DNA of 64,000 nt from Pseudomonas sp. MM223 (GCA_947090765.1 OX352322.1:477501-541500); one strand, 5' to 3'. Counted from the first letter of the stretch, positions 27,301-36,330 are shown. Numbers and translations: made by a program. Notes: generated from the sequence alone by a model not told the origin.

Positions 27301-28593
27301 ATGTCATTACCACTCAGCACCGTGCTGGCCCGTAGCCTGTGCTGCGGCTTATCTCTGTGTTTATTGCCCCTGCCTTGCGCACTGGCAGGCACTGCCAGCC
27401 TGATGACGCAACCTACGCTCACTGGCAACTGGGGCGGCCAGCGCCAGAAGATGGAAGAGCAAGGCATAAAGCTGACGGGTGACTACACCTCGGAAACGCT
27501 TTCCAACCTGAATGGCGGCATCAAACGTGGCACCCGCTATGCACAACAGATACGTCTGGGCGCGCAGTTTGACTTGAGCAAACTGCTCGACATTCCAGAT
27601 GCAGGTCGCGTGCAGGTGCTGGTCAATGACCGTCGCGGCCACAGTGCCACCGAAGACCTGATTGGCAACCGCATGTCCGCGCAAGAAATCTATGGGGGCG
27701 AGTACACCCGGCTGACGGAGTTGAGTTACCAGCGCAATCTGTTCTCCCCGGATCTGTCCGCCAAGGTTGGCTACATGGTCATGGGTACCGAGTTTGGTGG
27801 CATGCCGATCCTGGCCAACTTTGTCAGCGCCGGCTTTTGTGCCCACCCGTTGACCATGTCCAGCGGCAGTGGCTGGGGTAACTATCCGACAGCCCATTGG
27901 GGGGGCGAGTTGCGTTATGACGTCAACCCGTCGCTGACGCTGCAAACGGCGCTGTTCCAAGTCAACCCGGAGTACAACGCGCGCGTATCCAAAGCCTTCG
28001 CCATGCCCAGCAATGGTACGACGGGGGCCATCATGCCGCTGGAGGCGATCATCAATAGCCGCGCTTTCCTGAACGGGCAGTACAAGGTGGGCTGGTACTA
28101 CGACACCTCCGATTACCCCAAGATTGGCGGTACCGGTATAAGCAGCAGTCGTACCGGCGCTTACTTGCTGGTAGACCAGGCGATCTGGCGCGATGAGCAA
28201 GACCCTGCCAGTGCCCTAAGGTTGTTCGGGCAAGCTGCCACCAGTAACGCTGCGACCTCACCAATGCGTCGCTGGTACTCAATGGGCCTAGTTAGGCAAA
28301 AGCCGTTTGATAGCCGCCCTCAAGACTCCATTTCCTTTGGCTATGGCCGCGCCGTGATCAACCCGCGTACCCGCGATGTGCAGGAAGCCGCTGCAGTCGG
28401 TGCAGAGCAATATGCCATGTTCAGTGGCCTGGATAGCGGCGAGCAAGTGCTGGAGCTGAACTACGGTGCGCAAGTGACCCCCTGGTTACTGCTGCGCCCT
28501 GACGTGCAGTACTACATCGAGCCTGGTGCATTCTTTGGAAAGCAAAGAGGAAACGCGCTGGCGGTTGGGTTGCAAGTAAAAATGATGCTTTAA
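27301..28593 (+). CDS. OprB-family carbohydrate-selective porin
   Basis: A 430-residue outer-membrane porin for uptake of neutral sugars or polyols. From the ATG at 27301 (AGGGGG 10 bases upstream) there is a signal peptide MSLPLSTVLARSLCCGLSLC...CALA, then LTGNWGGQRQKMEEQGIKL, the classic N-terminal OprB motif, many alternating beta-strands, and a C-terminal aromatic/hydrophobic strand ending VGLQVKMML. It follows the quinoprotein gene on the same strand, so the pair would bring in a substrate and oxidise it in the periplasm. The gene ends 8 bp before an IS3-family end. Confidence 0.92.
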   Translation: MSLPLSTVLARSLCCGLSLCLLPLPCALAGTASLMTQPTLTGNWGGQRQKMEEQGIKLTGDYTSETLSNLNGGIKRGTRYAQQIRLGAQFDLSKLLDIPDAGRVQVLVNDRRGHSATEDLIGNRMSAQEIYGGEYTRLTELSYQRNLFSPDLSAKVGYMVMGTEFGGMPILANFVSAGFCAHPLTMSSGSGWGNYPTAHWGGELRYDVNPSLTLQTALFQVNPEYNARVSKAFAMPSNGTTGAIMPLEAIINSRAFLNGQYKVGWYYDTSDYPKIGGTGISSSRTGAYLLVDQAIWRDEQDPASALRLFGQAATSNAATSPMRRWYSMGLVRQKPFDSRPQDSISFGYGRAVINPRTRDVQEAAAVGAEQYAMFSGLDSGEQVLELNYGAQVTPWLLLRPDVQYYIEPGAFFGKQRGNALAVGLQVKMML

Positions 28594-28619
28594 TGGCTTT
28601 CTGAATCGCCCCTGCTTTC

Positions 28620-29501
28620 CTAGACACTCTCCAAGCTCAGGAAATAGCGTTTCTCATACTCTACTGGAGACAGCTGCATAGCACTGCTGTGTCGACGCTT
28701 AGGGTTATAGAACATTTCGATGTAATCGAAAATATCACTTCGGGCTTCGTCACGCGTTGCGTAGATCTTTCGTCGGATTCGCTCCCGCTTCAAAAGCTGG
28801 AAAAAGCTCTCCGCTACGGCATTGTCGTGGCAGTTTCCCCGTCGGCTCATGCTGCTGATCACATTATTGGCCTTCAGGAAGCTTTGCCAATCTGAGCTAC
28901 TGAACTGACTGCCTTGGTCTGAGTGAATCATCACTTGCTGCTGTGGCTTGCGTCGCCACACGGCCATCAGCATGGCGTCGATGGCCAGGTCGCTGCTCAT
29001 TCTGGGCTTCATTGACCAACCAATGACTTGGCGGGAGAACAGATCCAGCACTACCGCCAGGTACAGCCACCCTTCATAGGTGCGGATGTAGGTGATATCG
29101 GTCACCCAGACTTTATTCGTCTCACTGACCTTGAACTGCCGGGCCAGATGGTTGGGGGATGCCACTGTTGGTTGTCCGCCATAAAACCCAGTACGACGGC
29201 GATAGCCCGTTTGCGAACGCAGCCCCTCTGCCTGCATCAAGCGACCGACTCGATTTTGCCCACAGATCTCTCCTAGCTCTCGCAGGTCATCGTGAATCTT
29301 GCGATAGCCATACACGCCGCCGCTTTCTAACCAGGCCTGCTTGATCAAGCCAAGCAGGCGCTGATCTTCTTTGGCTCGGGCAGATTGAGGTTCGGCCAAC
29401 CAAGCGTAGTAGCCGCTGGGATGCACCTTGAGGGTTTGGCAAAGGCGCCGCACCGGGTAATGCGTCGAGTGCTTTTTGATGAAGGCGTACTTCAGTTGCA
29501 C
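28620..29501 (-). CDS. IS3-family transposase OrfB
   Basis: A 293-residue rve-type integrase domain protein. The HTH_21 region (VYGYRKIHDDL) is followed by the DDE core: Asp in WVTDITYI, Asp in MIHSDQGSQFSS, and Glu in GNCHDNAVAESFFQLLKRE. It overlaps orfA by 10 bases in the -1 frame, so the active enzyme is the OrfAB fusion. Confidence 0.95.
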   Translation of the reverse strand: MQLKYAFIKKHSTHYPVRRLCQTLKVHPSGYYAWLAEPQSARAKEDQRLLGLIKQAWLESGGVYGYRKIHDDLRELGEICGQNRVGRLMQAEGLRSQTGYRRRTGFYGGQPTVASPNHLARQFKVSETNKVWVTDITYIRTYEGWLYLAVVLDLFSRQVIGWSMKPRMSSDLAIDAMLMAVWRRKPQQQVMIHSDQGSQFSSSDWQSFLKANNVISSMSRRGNCHDNAVAESFFQLLKRERIRRKIYATRDEARSDIFDYIEMFYNPKRRHSSAMQLSPVEYEKRYFLSLESV

Positions 29502-29770
29502 TCCTTGGCAAAGTACGCGGCGGCCTTTTTTAAGATGTCTCGCTCTTCAGTCACGCGCTTGAGTTCTGCGCGAAGCTTGCGCAGTTCGGCTTGCTGCTCA
29601 TCGTCTTGCTGACGCTGCTCTTGGGGTTTGCTGTAGAGCTTGATCCAGGCGTAGAGGCTGTGAACAGACATGCCCAGGCGCTGGGCAACATCGGCGACAG
29701 GATTGCCTTTCTCGGTCACTTGCTTGACCGCTTCGATCTTGAATTCTTCGGGGTAACGCTGACGACTCAT
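29492..29770 (-). CDS. IS3-family OrfA
   Basis: A 92-residue helix-turn-helix protein (RYPEEFKIEAVKQVTEKGNPVADVAQRLGMS) with a C-terminal leucine-zipper-like coil (LRKLRAELKRVTEERDILKKA). The run TTAAAAAAGG on the coding strand near the end is the usual A6G slippery site for -1 frameshifting into orfB. Confidence 0.93.
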   Translation of the reverse strand: MSRQRYPEEFKIEAVKQVTEKGNPVADVAQRLGMSVHSLYAWIKLYSKPQEQRQQDDEQQAELRKLRAELKRVTEERDILKKAAAYFAKECN

Positions 29771-29876
29771 GGCACCTCCTATTTGGGCCTCATTATGAGG
29801 CTTGGAGGTGTCTACGAAACCAGGGGCGATTCAGTGCTGGGATGGCTAGGTAGATGGTCAATGATCTTTTCATGGG

Positions 29877-30065
29877 TCACCATTTCCTATCGTCGCTTTG
29901 GGTGTTTTTATGCCCAAGGACGCAAGCGTCGTAGCTATTTGTTTGAGAAATAGCTGGTCCTGGCGTCGATGTATCGCACTCAATGGGGGTAGGATTTTCT
30001 GGCGCTTCACAGCCGTTGAGCAGCAGTGCGCTCAGAATCAGGAACCGTTTAAGTTGTGCGTGCAT
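29877..30065 (-). CDS. trbK: TrbK-like entry-exclusion lipoprotein
   Basis: A 62-residue protein with a lipoprotein signal (MHAQLKRFLILSALLLNGC, lipobox LLNGC) and a short polar C-terminal part containing two more cysteines. It starts 10 bases after the trbJ stop, exactly where trbK lies in IncP-type trb operons; in that family TrbK blocks entry of related elements. The trbK call rests on position, size and lipobox, since TrbK sequences vary greatly. The next gene, trbL, is missing; an IS3 element follows after 43 bp. Confidence 0.7.
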   Translation of the reverse strand: MHAQLKRFLILSALLLNGCEAPENPTPIECDTSTPGPAISQTNSYDACVLGHKNTQSDDRKW

Positions 30066-30075
30066 GCTTTTTTCC

Positions 30076-30244
30076 TCACCAGCCCTTATCAGCGCTTGGG
30101 CTGTTTCGGCTACTCAAGGCTCGTTTGTCAGCTGCGGTGTGTTGAGCGTCGCGATCAACACGGACTTGAGCGCTTGTAGCCTGGGCGTTTTGCTGAGCAA
30201 TCAGCAAGCTGCGAATTTGCAGCAACTGATTTGCCTGTGCGCTA
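30076..30244 (-). pseudogene. trbJ: trbJ, C-terminal piece
   Basis: The frame reads SAQANQLLQIRSLLIAQQNAQ then ATSAQVRVDRDAQHTAAD and ends SADKGW, the typical TrbJ C-terminus. It has no start codon. The N-terminal piece lies at 35285-35874 on the same strand. Joining GCTAG from that piece to the C following TAG here gives GCT AGC GCA (A-S-A) in frame, so the two were one gene. Confidence 0.88.
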
Positions 30245-30263
30245 ATTCGCCCAGTCTAGGGGG

Positions 30264-30533
30264 CTATAGATCGCCAGTCATCAGTAGCTCTCTCAGTATG
30301 CTGAGATTTTTCCTGATTTCAGCTTCTACCTTTCCAGAATAATCAAGTGCCTCAAGCGTATTCTTTGTTTGGTTCATTGCCTCTGCTATTATATCAATGG
30401 CAGTTTTTCTTGATGCTGCCATATTTTCTAGAGTCTGTTCCCCTGCATTTAGCATTGTTACGATATCTTGTTTGCTTAACTTATCATAATTCACGTTACG
30501 GAGTTGCTCTAGTATTAACTCTTGATCCGACAT
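30264..30533 (-). CDS. Small helical protein of unknown function
   Basis: An 89-residue acidic protein with GAGG 8 bases before its ATG, so it is likely translated. It is predicted to be almost all helical (ELILEQLRNVNYDKLSKQDIVTMLNAGEQ, then KTAIDIIAEAMNQTKNTLEAL), without signal peptide or membrane segment. No family recognised. It lies 250 bp downstream of the GGDEF-EAL gene in the inserted segment. Low G+C. Confidence 0.65.
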   Translation of the reverse strand: MSDQELILEQLRNVNYDKLSKQDIVTMLNAGEQTLENMAASRKTAIDIIAEAMNQTKNTLEALDYSGKVEAEIRKNLSILRELLMTGDL

Positions 30534-30783
30534 ATATGATCCTCTTTATTATTATCGATTTGTTGTTTATGATAATATTAATTATTTCATTGTTCCAGAA
30601 AAAAACAGCTGGGATAGTGTATCATAAAAAATATATTTCGAGCGAATGGGGAAAGTCGGTCGAGCCATGCGCATAACCAATCCATGGCATTGGACGCACA
30701 GTATATCGTTACCGGTGGATAAATGAATTAACCGCTCAATCCACTAGGTTGCGACGACGCAATCAGTTCGTGGACGGTGCGGT

Positions 30784-32475
30784 TTATCTATTACCCCCTC
30801 TAGATAAATGAGCAGGGACAAACTTCGCCACCCAAGATAGCACTTTTTCTACCGGCATGGGTTTCGCAATACCATAGCCTTGCGCTACATCACAACCTAG
30901 GTTCATCAGCAACACTTCGTGCTCAACCGTTTCCACCCCTTCAGCAATAACCTCGCGGTTAAACGATTTCGCTAGGCCGATGATCGCCTTAGTCAGCCCC
31001 AATCTGTCTTTATCGATGAGTATGTCGCGTATAAAAGATTTGTCTATCTTGATTGACTGCGTGGGCAGTTGTTTAAGGTAGCTCAGCGATGAATACCCGG
31101 TTCCAAAGTCGTCCAACGAAAATGTCACACCCAGATCCTGGCAAGCAATGAGGCACTGAGTGACATGTGGTAAGTGTTCTATCGCCACTGATTCGGTAAT
31201 CTCAATATCCAACATCTGCGGCAAAACATTAGGGTGGCTGTCCAGCAAAAACTTTAGGGACTTTACAAAGTTTTCTTTTTTCAAATGTAATGCTGCAATG
31301 TTTACACTCACAGACCACGAATGACCCAAGTCCGCCCATTGTTCTATTTGACTGAGCGCCTGATCTATGACCCACTCGCCGATCTCCACGATCAGATCGC
31401 TCTGCTCAATCAACGGTATAAAATACTGCGGTAATATAAGTCCATCTCGCGGATGCTGCCAACGCAATAGTGCTTCAAAACCAATCACTGCCCCACTGCT
31501 CAAACTTATTTTTGGTTGATAATGCAAGCATAACTCACCATCATGTAACGCTTGGCGAACCCGTATTACGGTATCAAAAGCTGATTTATCCATCTTATCT
31601 TTTGATACATCAAACAAATGGAAACAGTTACGGCCACTTTGTTTGGCCTTATACATAGCCTGATCGGCATGACGTAGCAGTGTATCGGCATTCTCATTAT
31701 CGTTTGGATAGAGCGTCACACCGATACTGGCGGAAATATTAATGCCTATGCCATCGATGATGTAGACCGCGGAAAGGGCAGCTAAAAGCCTCTGCAGGGC
31801 GCTTTCCAACACCTTGGGATCCCGCACACCCAAAATCAGCACGAACTCATCGCCTCCCAAACGGGCTACGGTATCTTCGATACGCATACTATGTTTCAGG
31901 CGATCAGCCACCGCCACTAACAGACGATCACCTATCTCGTGGCCATAGCGGTCGTTAATCTGCTTAAACCCATCGAGATCAAGCACGCCCACGGCAACCG
32001 TGCTGGGCTGGCTCTTTGCTTTGACAATAGCCTGATCAAGCGCTTTGGACAGCAAAAAACGATTTGGAAGACCCGTCAGCTCGTCGTGCTCAGCCTGCCA
32101 TTGCAAGGTTTCCAGAAACTTCCGCTTTTCGGTCACATCGAAACGAATGGAAACGTATTTCTGCACCCGCTGGCTGGCATCATCGTACATGGGTACAATG
32201 GTGCTCTCTACCCAATACAGGCTGCCATCCTTTTTACGGTTGCAAATTTCACCTTTCCATACCTGCCCACGTGAAACTTTTTTCCACATATCAATAAAGA
32301 ACTCAGGGGGATGCTGCCCTGAGTTTAGTATGCGGTGGTTTTGCCCAATCAACTCCTGTGCGCTATAGCCAGAAATATCACAGAACTGTTCATTGACATA
32401 GGTGATTATTCCGGATTTATCGGTTTCCGAGAAAATAGCTGCCGCATCCACCGCTGCACGGTATCTCGCACTCAT
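30784..32475 (-). CDS. PAS-GGDEF-EAL cyclic-di-GMP protein
   Basis: A 563-residue cytoplasmic protein. A PAS domain (about residues 10-120: GIITYVNEQFCDISGYSAQELIG, WKGEICNRKKDGSLYWVE) is followed by a GGDEF domain with intact GGDEF and an RxxD inhibitory site just before it (RIEDTVARLGGDEF), then an EAL domain with EALLRW, the DDFGTGYSSLSYL loop and IAEGVE. Both synthase and phosphodiesterase sites look complete, so it may be bifunctional. It starts 36 bases after the Aer-like gene and its PAS strongly resembles that protein's PAS; both may sense redox state through a flavin. Confidence 0.93.
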   Translation of the reverse strand: MSARYRAAVDAAAIFSETDKSGIITYVNEQFCDISGYSAQELIGQNHRILNSGQHPPEFFIDMWKKVSRGQVWKGEICNRKKDGSLYWVESTIVPMYDDASQRVQKYVSIRFDVTEKRKFLETLQWQAEHDELTGLPNRFLLSKALDQAIVKAKSQPSTVAVGVLDLDGFKQINDRYGHEIGDRLLVAVADRLKHSMRIEDTVARLGGDEFVLILGVRDPKVLESALQRLLAALSAVYIIDGIGINISASIGVTLYPNDNENADTLLRHADQAMYKAKQSGRNCFHLFDVSKDKMDKSAFDTVIRVRQALHDGELCLHYQPKISLSSGAVIGFEALLRWQHPRDGLILPQYFIPLIEQSDLIVEIGEWVIDQALSQIEQWADLGHSWSVSVNIAALHLKKENFVKSLKFLLDSHPNVLPQMLDIEITESVAIEHLPHVTQCLIACQDLGVTFSLDDFGTGYSSLSYLKQLPTQSIKIDKSFIRDILIDKDRLGLTKAIIGLAKSFNREVIAEGVETVEHEVLLMNLGCDVAQGYGIAKPMPVEKVLSWVAKFVPAHLSRGGNR

Positions 32476-32511
32476 ATATAAACCTAATTCACCAAAATAG
32501 TCATAAGGTCA

Positions 32512-34077
32512 CTACCTGTTGAACCGTTCAACCAACGAGTTTAAACCACGGGATGTACTTTCAAGTTCGCGGCCACGAATCACGGCGGAGTTAGCATTCT
32601 TCGCTGTTCTCTCAACCGTTCCCGCTACGTTATTAATCTGCCGAGCAATATCTTCAGCGACACTAGCCTGCTCTTCTGAAGCGGCTGCCATTTGCTGGCT
32701 CATACCACTGATCCGTTCAACAGCATCGCGAATGCCTTGGAGAGCACACTGCGCCTCTATAACTTGCTGTACACCGTGGTCGGCCTCGCGAATACCGAGT
32801 TTGGCAATGCTCACAGCCTCATCTGCGCCTTTTTTAAGGGTTTCAATGACGTTTTGAATTTGTTGAGTCGATACGCGGGTTTTAGCGGCCAAGGCCCGGA
32901 CTTCATCAGCTACTACCGCAAAACCACGACCCTGCTCACCAGCCCTAGCCGCTTCAATTGCAGCGTTGAGAGCGAGTAGGTTGGTTTGATCAGCAATGGC
33001 TTGAATCACCCCCGCAGCAGCCATAATTTGCTGGGTTTCATTGGCAAGGTAATCCACAGCAGTGCTGATATTCGTGACGGTACTGGCCAGCAACTGAATG
33101 GCCTCACGGGAAGTACCGGCGACTTTATCACCTTGTTCAGCCAGTTCATTTGCTGCTTGCGCTTCCATGGCGGTTTTTTGAACATGCCCTGCCACTTCGT
33201 TGATTGAGGCCGCCATCTCCGTCATGGCGGCTGCCGTCATGTCCGTTTCCGCTCGCTGCTCCAGCAAGGCATTTTCAGTTTGGTTCGAGATTAAGGAGGA
33301 ATGCGCAGCGGCTTCAGCCACTTGGCTGGCCAGATCGCTTAGCCGAGTCAGTGCGGTTTTAAGGCGTGCATCCTCACTAATCAATATCATTTCCAACTGC
33401 GCTGAAGGGCCATACGTATCGCTGTAAGTGATGGCGCTAATCGGATCTGAAAAAGCGTCAGGGGCGCATTTCATGATATGACTCAACTGATGTTCCAGCC
33501 GCGTATAGGACCACCATCCTGTAACGAGAAAGAGCACGGCAGTTACCGCTTGTGCTGCCAGGCTTGGCAGCACGCTAGCCGCACCTATTGCCAACGCAGC
33601 CGCAGTTGCAGGTAAGACCATCCTCCTCATGAATGCCGCATAATGACGATTTTGGGGAATGGAATTTTTACCTGCACGCAACCGGTCATACAGCTTTTGT
33701 GCGCGATCAATTTGCTCCCGAGTCGGCTTGACTCTAACGGACTCGTAGCCTGTTAAGCGGCCATCTTCGAGAATAGGTGTCACATACGCACTGACCCAAT
33801 AGAAGTCACCATTCTTGCAGCGATTCTTGATGATACCCATCCAGCTTTTGCCAGCCTTCAGATAGCCCCACATCAGCCCGAAAACAGCTGGAGGCATGTC
33901 GGGATGACGAACCAAATTGTGCGGACTGCCCAACAACTCTTCACGAGAATAGCCACTTATTCTCATAAACTCGTCATTCACATAGGAAATATTCCCATTC
34001 GTATCCGTAGCAGAGATCAATCGCTGCTGGACTGGAAATATTTGTTCAACGGTTGTGACAGGCAGGTTCGAGCGCAA
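32512..34077 (-). CDS. Aer-like PAS chemoreceptor (methyl-accepting protein)
   Basis: A 521-residue energy-taxis-type receptor. An N-terminal PAS domain ([52 protein letters not shown]) is followed by a paired hydrophobic segment near residues 155-195 ([22 protein letters not shown] ... [12 protein letters not shown]) and a long signalling coiled coil with the hairpin tip [23 protein letters not shown]. There is no periplasmic domain, as in Aer. Start is a TTG with GGAG upstream. It forms a probable operon with the GGDEF-EAL gene, linking taxis and c-di-GMP. Confidence 0.92.
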   Translation of the reverse strand: MRSNLPVTTVEQIFPVQQRLISATDTNGNISYVNDEFMRISGYSREELLGSPHNLVRHPDMPPAVFGLMWGYLKAGKSWMGIIKNRCKNGDFYWVSAYVTPILEDGRLTGYESVRVKPTREQIDRAQKLYDRLRAGKNSIPQNRHYAAFMRRMVLPATAAALAIGAASVLPSLAAQAVTAVLFLVTGWWSYTRLEHQLSHIMKCAPDAFSDPISAITYSDTYGPSAQLEMILISEDARLKTALTRLSDLASQVAEAAAHSSLISNQTENALLEQRAETDMTAAAMTEMAASINEVAGHVQKTAMEAQAANELAEQGDKVAGTSREAIQLLASTVTNISTAVDYLANETQQIMAAAGVIQAIADQTNLLALNAAIEAARAGEQGRGFAVVADEVRALAAKTRVSTQQIQNVIETLKKGADEAVSIAKLGIREADHGVQQVIEAQCALQGIRDAVERISGMSQQMAAASEEQASVAEDIARQINNVAGTVERTAKNANSAVIRGRELESTSRGLNSLVERFNR

Positions 34078-34116
34078 GATGAGTCTCCATGAGCAATAAT
34101 GTCATTATGCCATAAT

Positions 34117-35284
34117 GGATGCTCCGATCAACTTGTCGTGCAGCCGCGGCAAGTTGCAATTTTCCAGGCACCTACAGCGTCATTGGACGAAAAGTGACCG
34201 AAAAATCATGTACGGAGAGCTTTTTCGACCGGTTCTCCGTGTTAAACGCGAACCTCACCCATACCCATGAGCCGTTTTCGAACCCTCCACAGGTTTGCCA
34301 GGGCGAACAGCGTGGTCAACTGAGCCGTGTTTTTCATCAGCCCACGAAAACGTACTTTCACGTAACCAAACTGCCGCTTGATCACGCGAAACGGATGCTC
34401 GACCTTGGCCCGTGTCTGAGCCTTGCAGAACTCGATCTTGCGCTTGGCTTTGTACAGTACGCTGCGCTGGTTCAGCTTGGAATAGGTGCTGCGACGCGCT
34501 GCAATCTGCCAGATCACCCCCCGATTTTCATGCTCTTCGCGCCTTTCGACACCGGTGTAACCGGCATCTGCATACACGGCGTTTTCTTCGCCATGCAGCA
34601 GTTCAGCCACCTGCGTGACATCGGCCACATTGGCAGCGGTGCCATGGACGTGATGCACCAGGCCGGACTCGACATCGGCACCGATGTGCGCCTTCATCCC
34701 GAAGAAATACTGACCGCCTTTCTTGGTCTGGTGCATCTCGGGATCACGCTTGCCTTCTTTATTTTTGGTCGAGCTGGGGGCATGAATAATGGTGGCATCG
34801 ACGATGGTGCCTTGGCGCAGCGGCAGGCCTTTTTCCTGCAGATAACCATTGATGACCGCAAGGATTGCCGGTGCGAGCTGATGCTTCTCCAGCAAGTGCC
34901 GGAAGTTCATGATCGTGGTGTCTTCGGGGATTGGCGCGCTCAGCGTCAGGCGTGCGAACTGGCGCATGGGCGTGATTTCGTAGAGCGCTACTTCCATGGC
35001 CGGGTCGCTCAGGGAGAACCAGTTCTGCAACAGATGGATGCGCAGCATGGTTTCCAGAGGATAGGGTTTTCTACCGCCGCCGGCCTTGGGGTAGAACGGT
35101 TCGATCAGCTCCAGCAGGCCTGCCCAGGGCACCACCTGATCCATTTCGGCGAGGAAGCGCTCTCGGCGGGTTTGCTTGCGCTTGCCGGCGTACTCAAAGT
35201 CGGAAAAGCTCATCTGGCTCATGGGCGGCTCGGATCAGGTGTTGCGGGGATTCTCGCATAACTGAAGGCTTGTTCGGAGATTCC
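34117..35284 (-). mobile_element. IS5-family insertion sequence, copy 2
   Basis: 1168 bp, nearly identical to copy 1 with a handful of base differences. Left end GGATGCTCCGATCAA, right end GGAATCTCCGAACAA (reversed). Its right flank is CTAG but its left flank is TAAT, so the copy has lost the matched target duplication seen around copy 1. Confidence 0.92.
34242..35222 (-). CDS. IS5-family transposase, copy 2
   Basis: A 326-residue DDE transposase with the same catalytic residues as copy 1 ([24 protein letters not shown]). Three residue differences from copy 1 show the copies have been apart for some time or came separately. Intact, so probably able to act in trans on both copies. Confidence 0.95.
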   Translation of the reverse strand: MSQMSFSDFEYAGKRKQTRRERFLAEMDQVVPWAGLLELIEPFYPKAGGGRKPYPLETMLRIHLLQNWFSLSDPAMEVALYEITPMRQFARLTLSAPIPEDTTIMNFRHLLEKHQLAPAILAVINGYLQEKGLPLRQGTIVDATIIHAPSSTKNKEGKRDPEMHQTKKGGQYFFGMKAHIGADVESGLVHHVHGTAANVADVTQVAELLHGEENAVYADAGYTGVERREEHENRGVIWQIAARRSTYSKLNQRSVLYKAKRKIEFCKAQTRAKVEHPFRVIKRQFGYVKVRFRGLMKNTAQLTTLFALANLWRVRKRLMGMGEVRV

Positions 35285-35874
35285 CTAGCAAGCTGATTGG
35301 CGGCCTGGATGGCTTGCATCTGGCCTTCCGCGCTGGTGGCCTGTCGCTGAAGTCCAGCGAGTTCACCAGCGTCTTTGCGCAATGTTTCCTGTTGTTTTGA
35401 GACGCTGGTAAGCAGGGCATCATTCGCACGCTTCTTTGTGGAGCTGGCCTCTTTCTGGGCTTGTGCAATGGCTTGTTGATCCGATACACCGCACGCGTCC
35501 GAGCCTATGCAAGGTGCGCTTTCGTAGTGGGCTGTATCCTGGTAACGCTCAAGATATTTCTGCAGGCTGCCAGCTTGGGTCTTGTAGTAGCTGAGCGTGT
35601 CCTGAGCAGCGAGAAGCATAGAAATCGTCTCATCGGCCTGACTCCAGATGTAGTCTGCTGGAGCCGCTGAGTTTCGCAGCATGATCTGGTACTGCTGCAA
35701 TTGGGTTTTGTACTGCTCGATCTGCTTCGTCACCGCAGCGACATTTTGAATCGCGCTGACAGTCGTCTGGCTCAGATTCACTCCATCCACAACAGGGATT
35801 CCGGCGAATGCAAGGTGAAAGGGCAGGGCGCTGGCTACCGCGAAAATCCACTGCTGTTTCTTCGATTTTTTCAT
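35285..35874 (-). pseudogene. trbJ: trbJ, N-terminal piece
   Basis: TrbJ is a periplasmic VirB5-like component of IncP-type mating pair formation. GGAG stands 5 bases before the ATG; a signal peptide follows (MKKSKKQQWIFAVASALPFHLAFAG), then IPVVDGVNLSQTTVSAIQNV and long coils (VTKQIEQYKTQLQQYQIML), typical of the family. The true sequence stops at QAANQLA; after that the frame runs on into the IS5 element. The missing C-terminus is at 30076-30244. It lies 37 bases after traJ. Confidence 0.92.
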
Positions 35875-35902
35875 AGGGACTCCAGAGGTGAAGGCTCGAT
35901 TT

Positions 35903-35919
35903 TTTTAGCCGCTAAAATT
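35903..35919. repeat. 17-base motif shared with the palindrome downstream of int
   Basis: TTTTAGCCGCTAAAATT occurs here, overlapping the traJ stop codon, and again at 38187-38203 inside a longer perfect palindrome. The core TTTTAGC-C-GCTAAAA is itself palindromic. Confidence 0.8.
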
Positions 35920-36286
35920 TCAGTGCCTGGACCAGCCGAAGCATCTCGTCTTGATTGGCCTCAATGCGTTTCAGCAGCGCTCGTACCATGCCTGGTGTTA
36001 GGGGAGTACCGCAGGCCGTCAATTTGGCGTCATCGGTTAGCCATAGCTTCAGAAGTCCACCAAGGCGGCCTTGGTCAGCGTTGATCTTTACGATCTGCGC
36101 TACGTACTGGGAGTCGAGCGTGCTTGTAATCTCATAGCCGAGGCTCAGGCGCCGCAGGTACTCAGCGACCGTCAGGCTCGCCTTGGATGCGTTTTCTTTA
36201 ATGGTTAGCTCCTCACACGGTAATACCGGCACACGTAAATGCTTTCCGTGTTTACGGGTATCTCTCTCAGCTTCATTGCGGTTCAT
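35912..36286 (-). CDS. traJ: TraJ/MobC-like oriT-recognition protein
   Basis: A 124-residue relaxosome accessory protein. The N-terminal half is basic and of the ribbon-helix-helix type (HLRVPVLPCEELTIKENASKASLTVAEYLRRLSLG), the second half is helical (KINADQGRLGGLLKLWLTDD). In IncP systems TraJ binds the inverted repeat beside nic and recruits the relaxase. Its start lies about 95 bases from the oriT inverted repeat. GAGAGG precedes the ATG. A relaxase gene (traI) would normally follow; here trbJ does. Confidence 0.82.
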   Translation of the reverse strand: MNRNEAERDTRKHGKHLRVPVLPCEELTIKENASKASLTVAEYLRRLSLGYEITSTLDSQYVAQIVKINADQGRLGGLLKLWLTDDAKLTACGTPLTPGMVRALLKRIEANQDEMLRLVQALKF

Positions 36287-36330
36287 GGTCTGACCTCTCT
36301 TTGGTGTTCACAGAGTCGCGGCAGCGACTG

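Larger units (their letters stand above)
28602..29833 (-). mobile_element. IS3-family insertion sequence
   Basis: 1232 bp. Inverted repeats: TGAATCGCCCCTGCTTTC at the left and, reversed, TGAATCGCCCCTGGTTTC at the right, each starting with TG as usual for IS3. It holds overlapping orfA and orfB. The three bases flanking it differ (ttc and gtg), so no target duplication is present. Confidence 0.93.
30245..34116. mobile_element. 3.9-kb segment inserted within trbJ next to IS5 copy 2
   Basis: This stretch separates the trbJ C-terminal piece from IS5 copy 2. It carries a small helical protein, a PAS-GGDEF-EAL protein and an Aer-like receptor, all on the minus strand and of lower G+C than the core. 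No transposase of its own, no inverted repeats at its two edges (ATTCGCCCAG at left, CCATAAT at right) and no duplication were found. How it arrived is not clear; passage together with the IS5 copy is one option. Confidence 0.6.

Noticed and set aside
30261..30290. An alternative IS5 end next to a CTAG at 30257-30260
   Set aside because: GGGGCTATAG shares too little with the IS5 ends, and the trbJ frame joins at TAG at 30242-30244 rather than at this CTAG.
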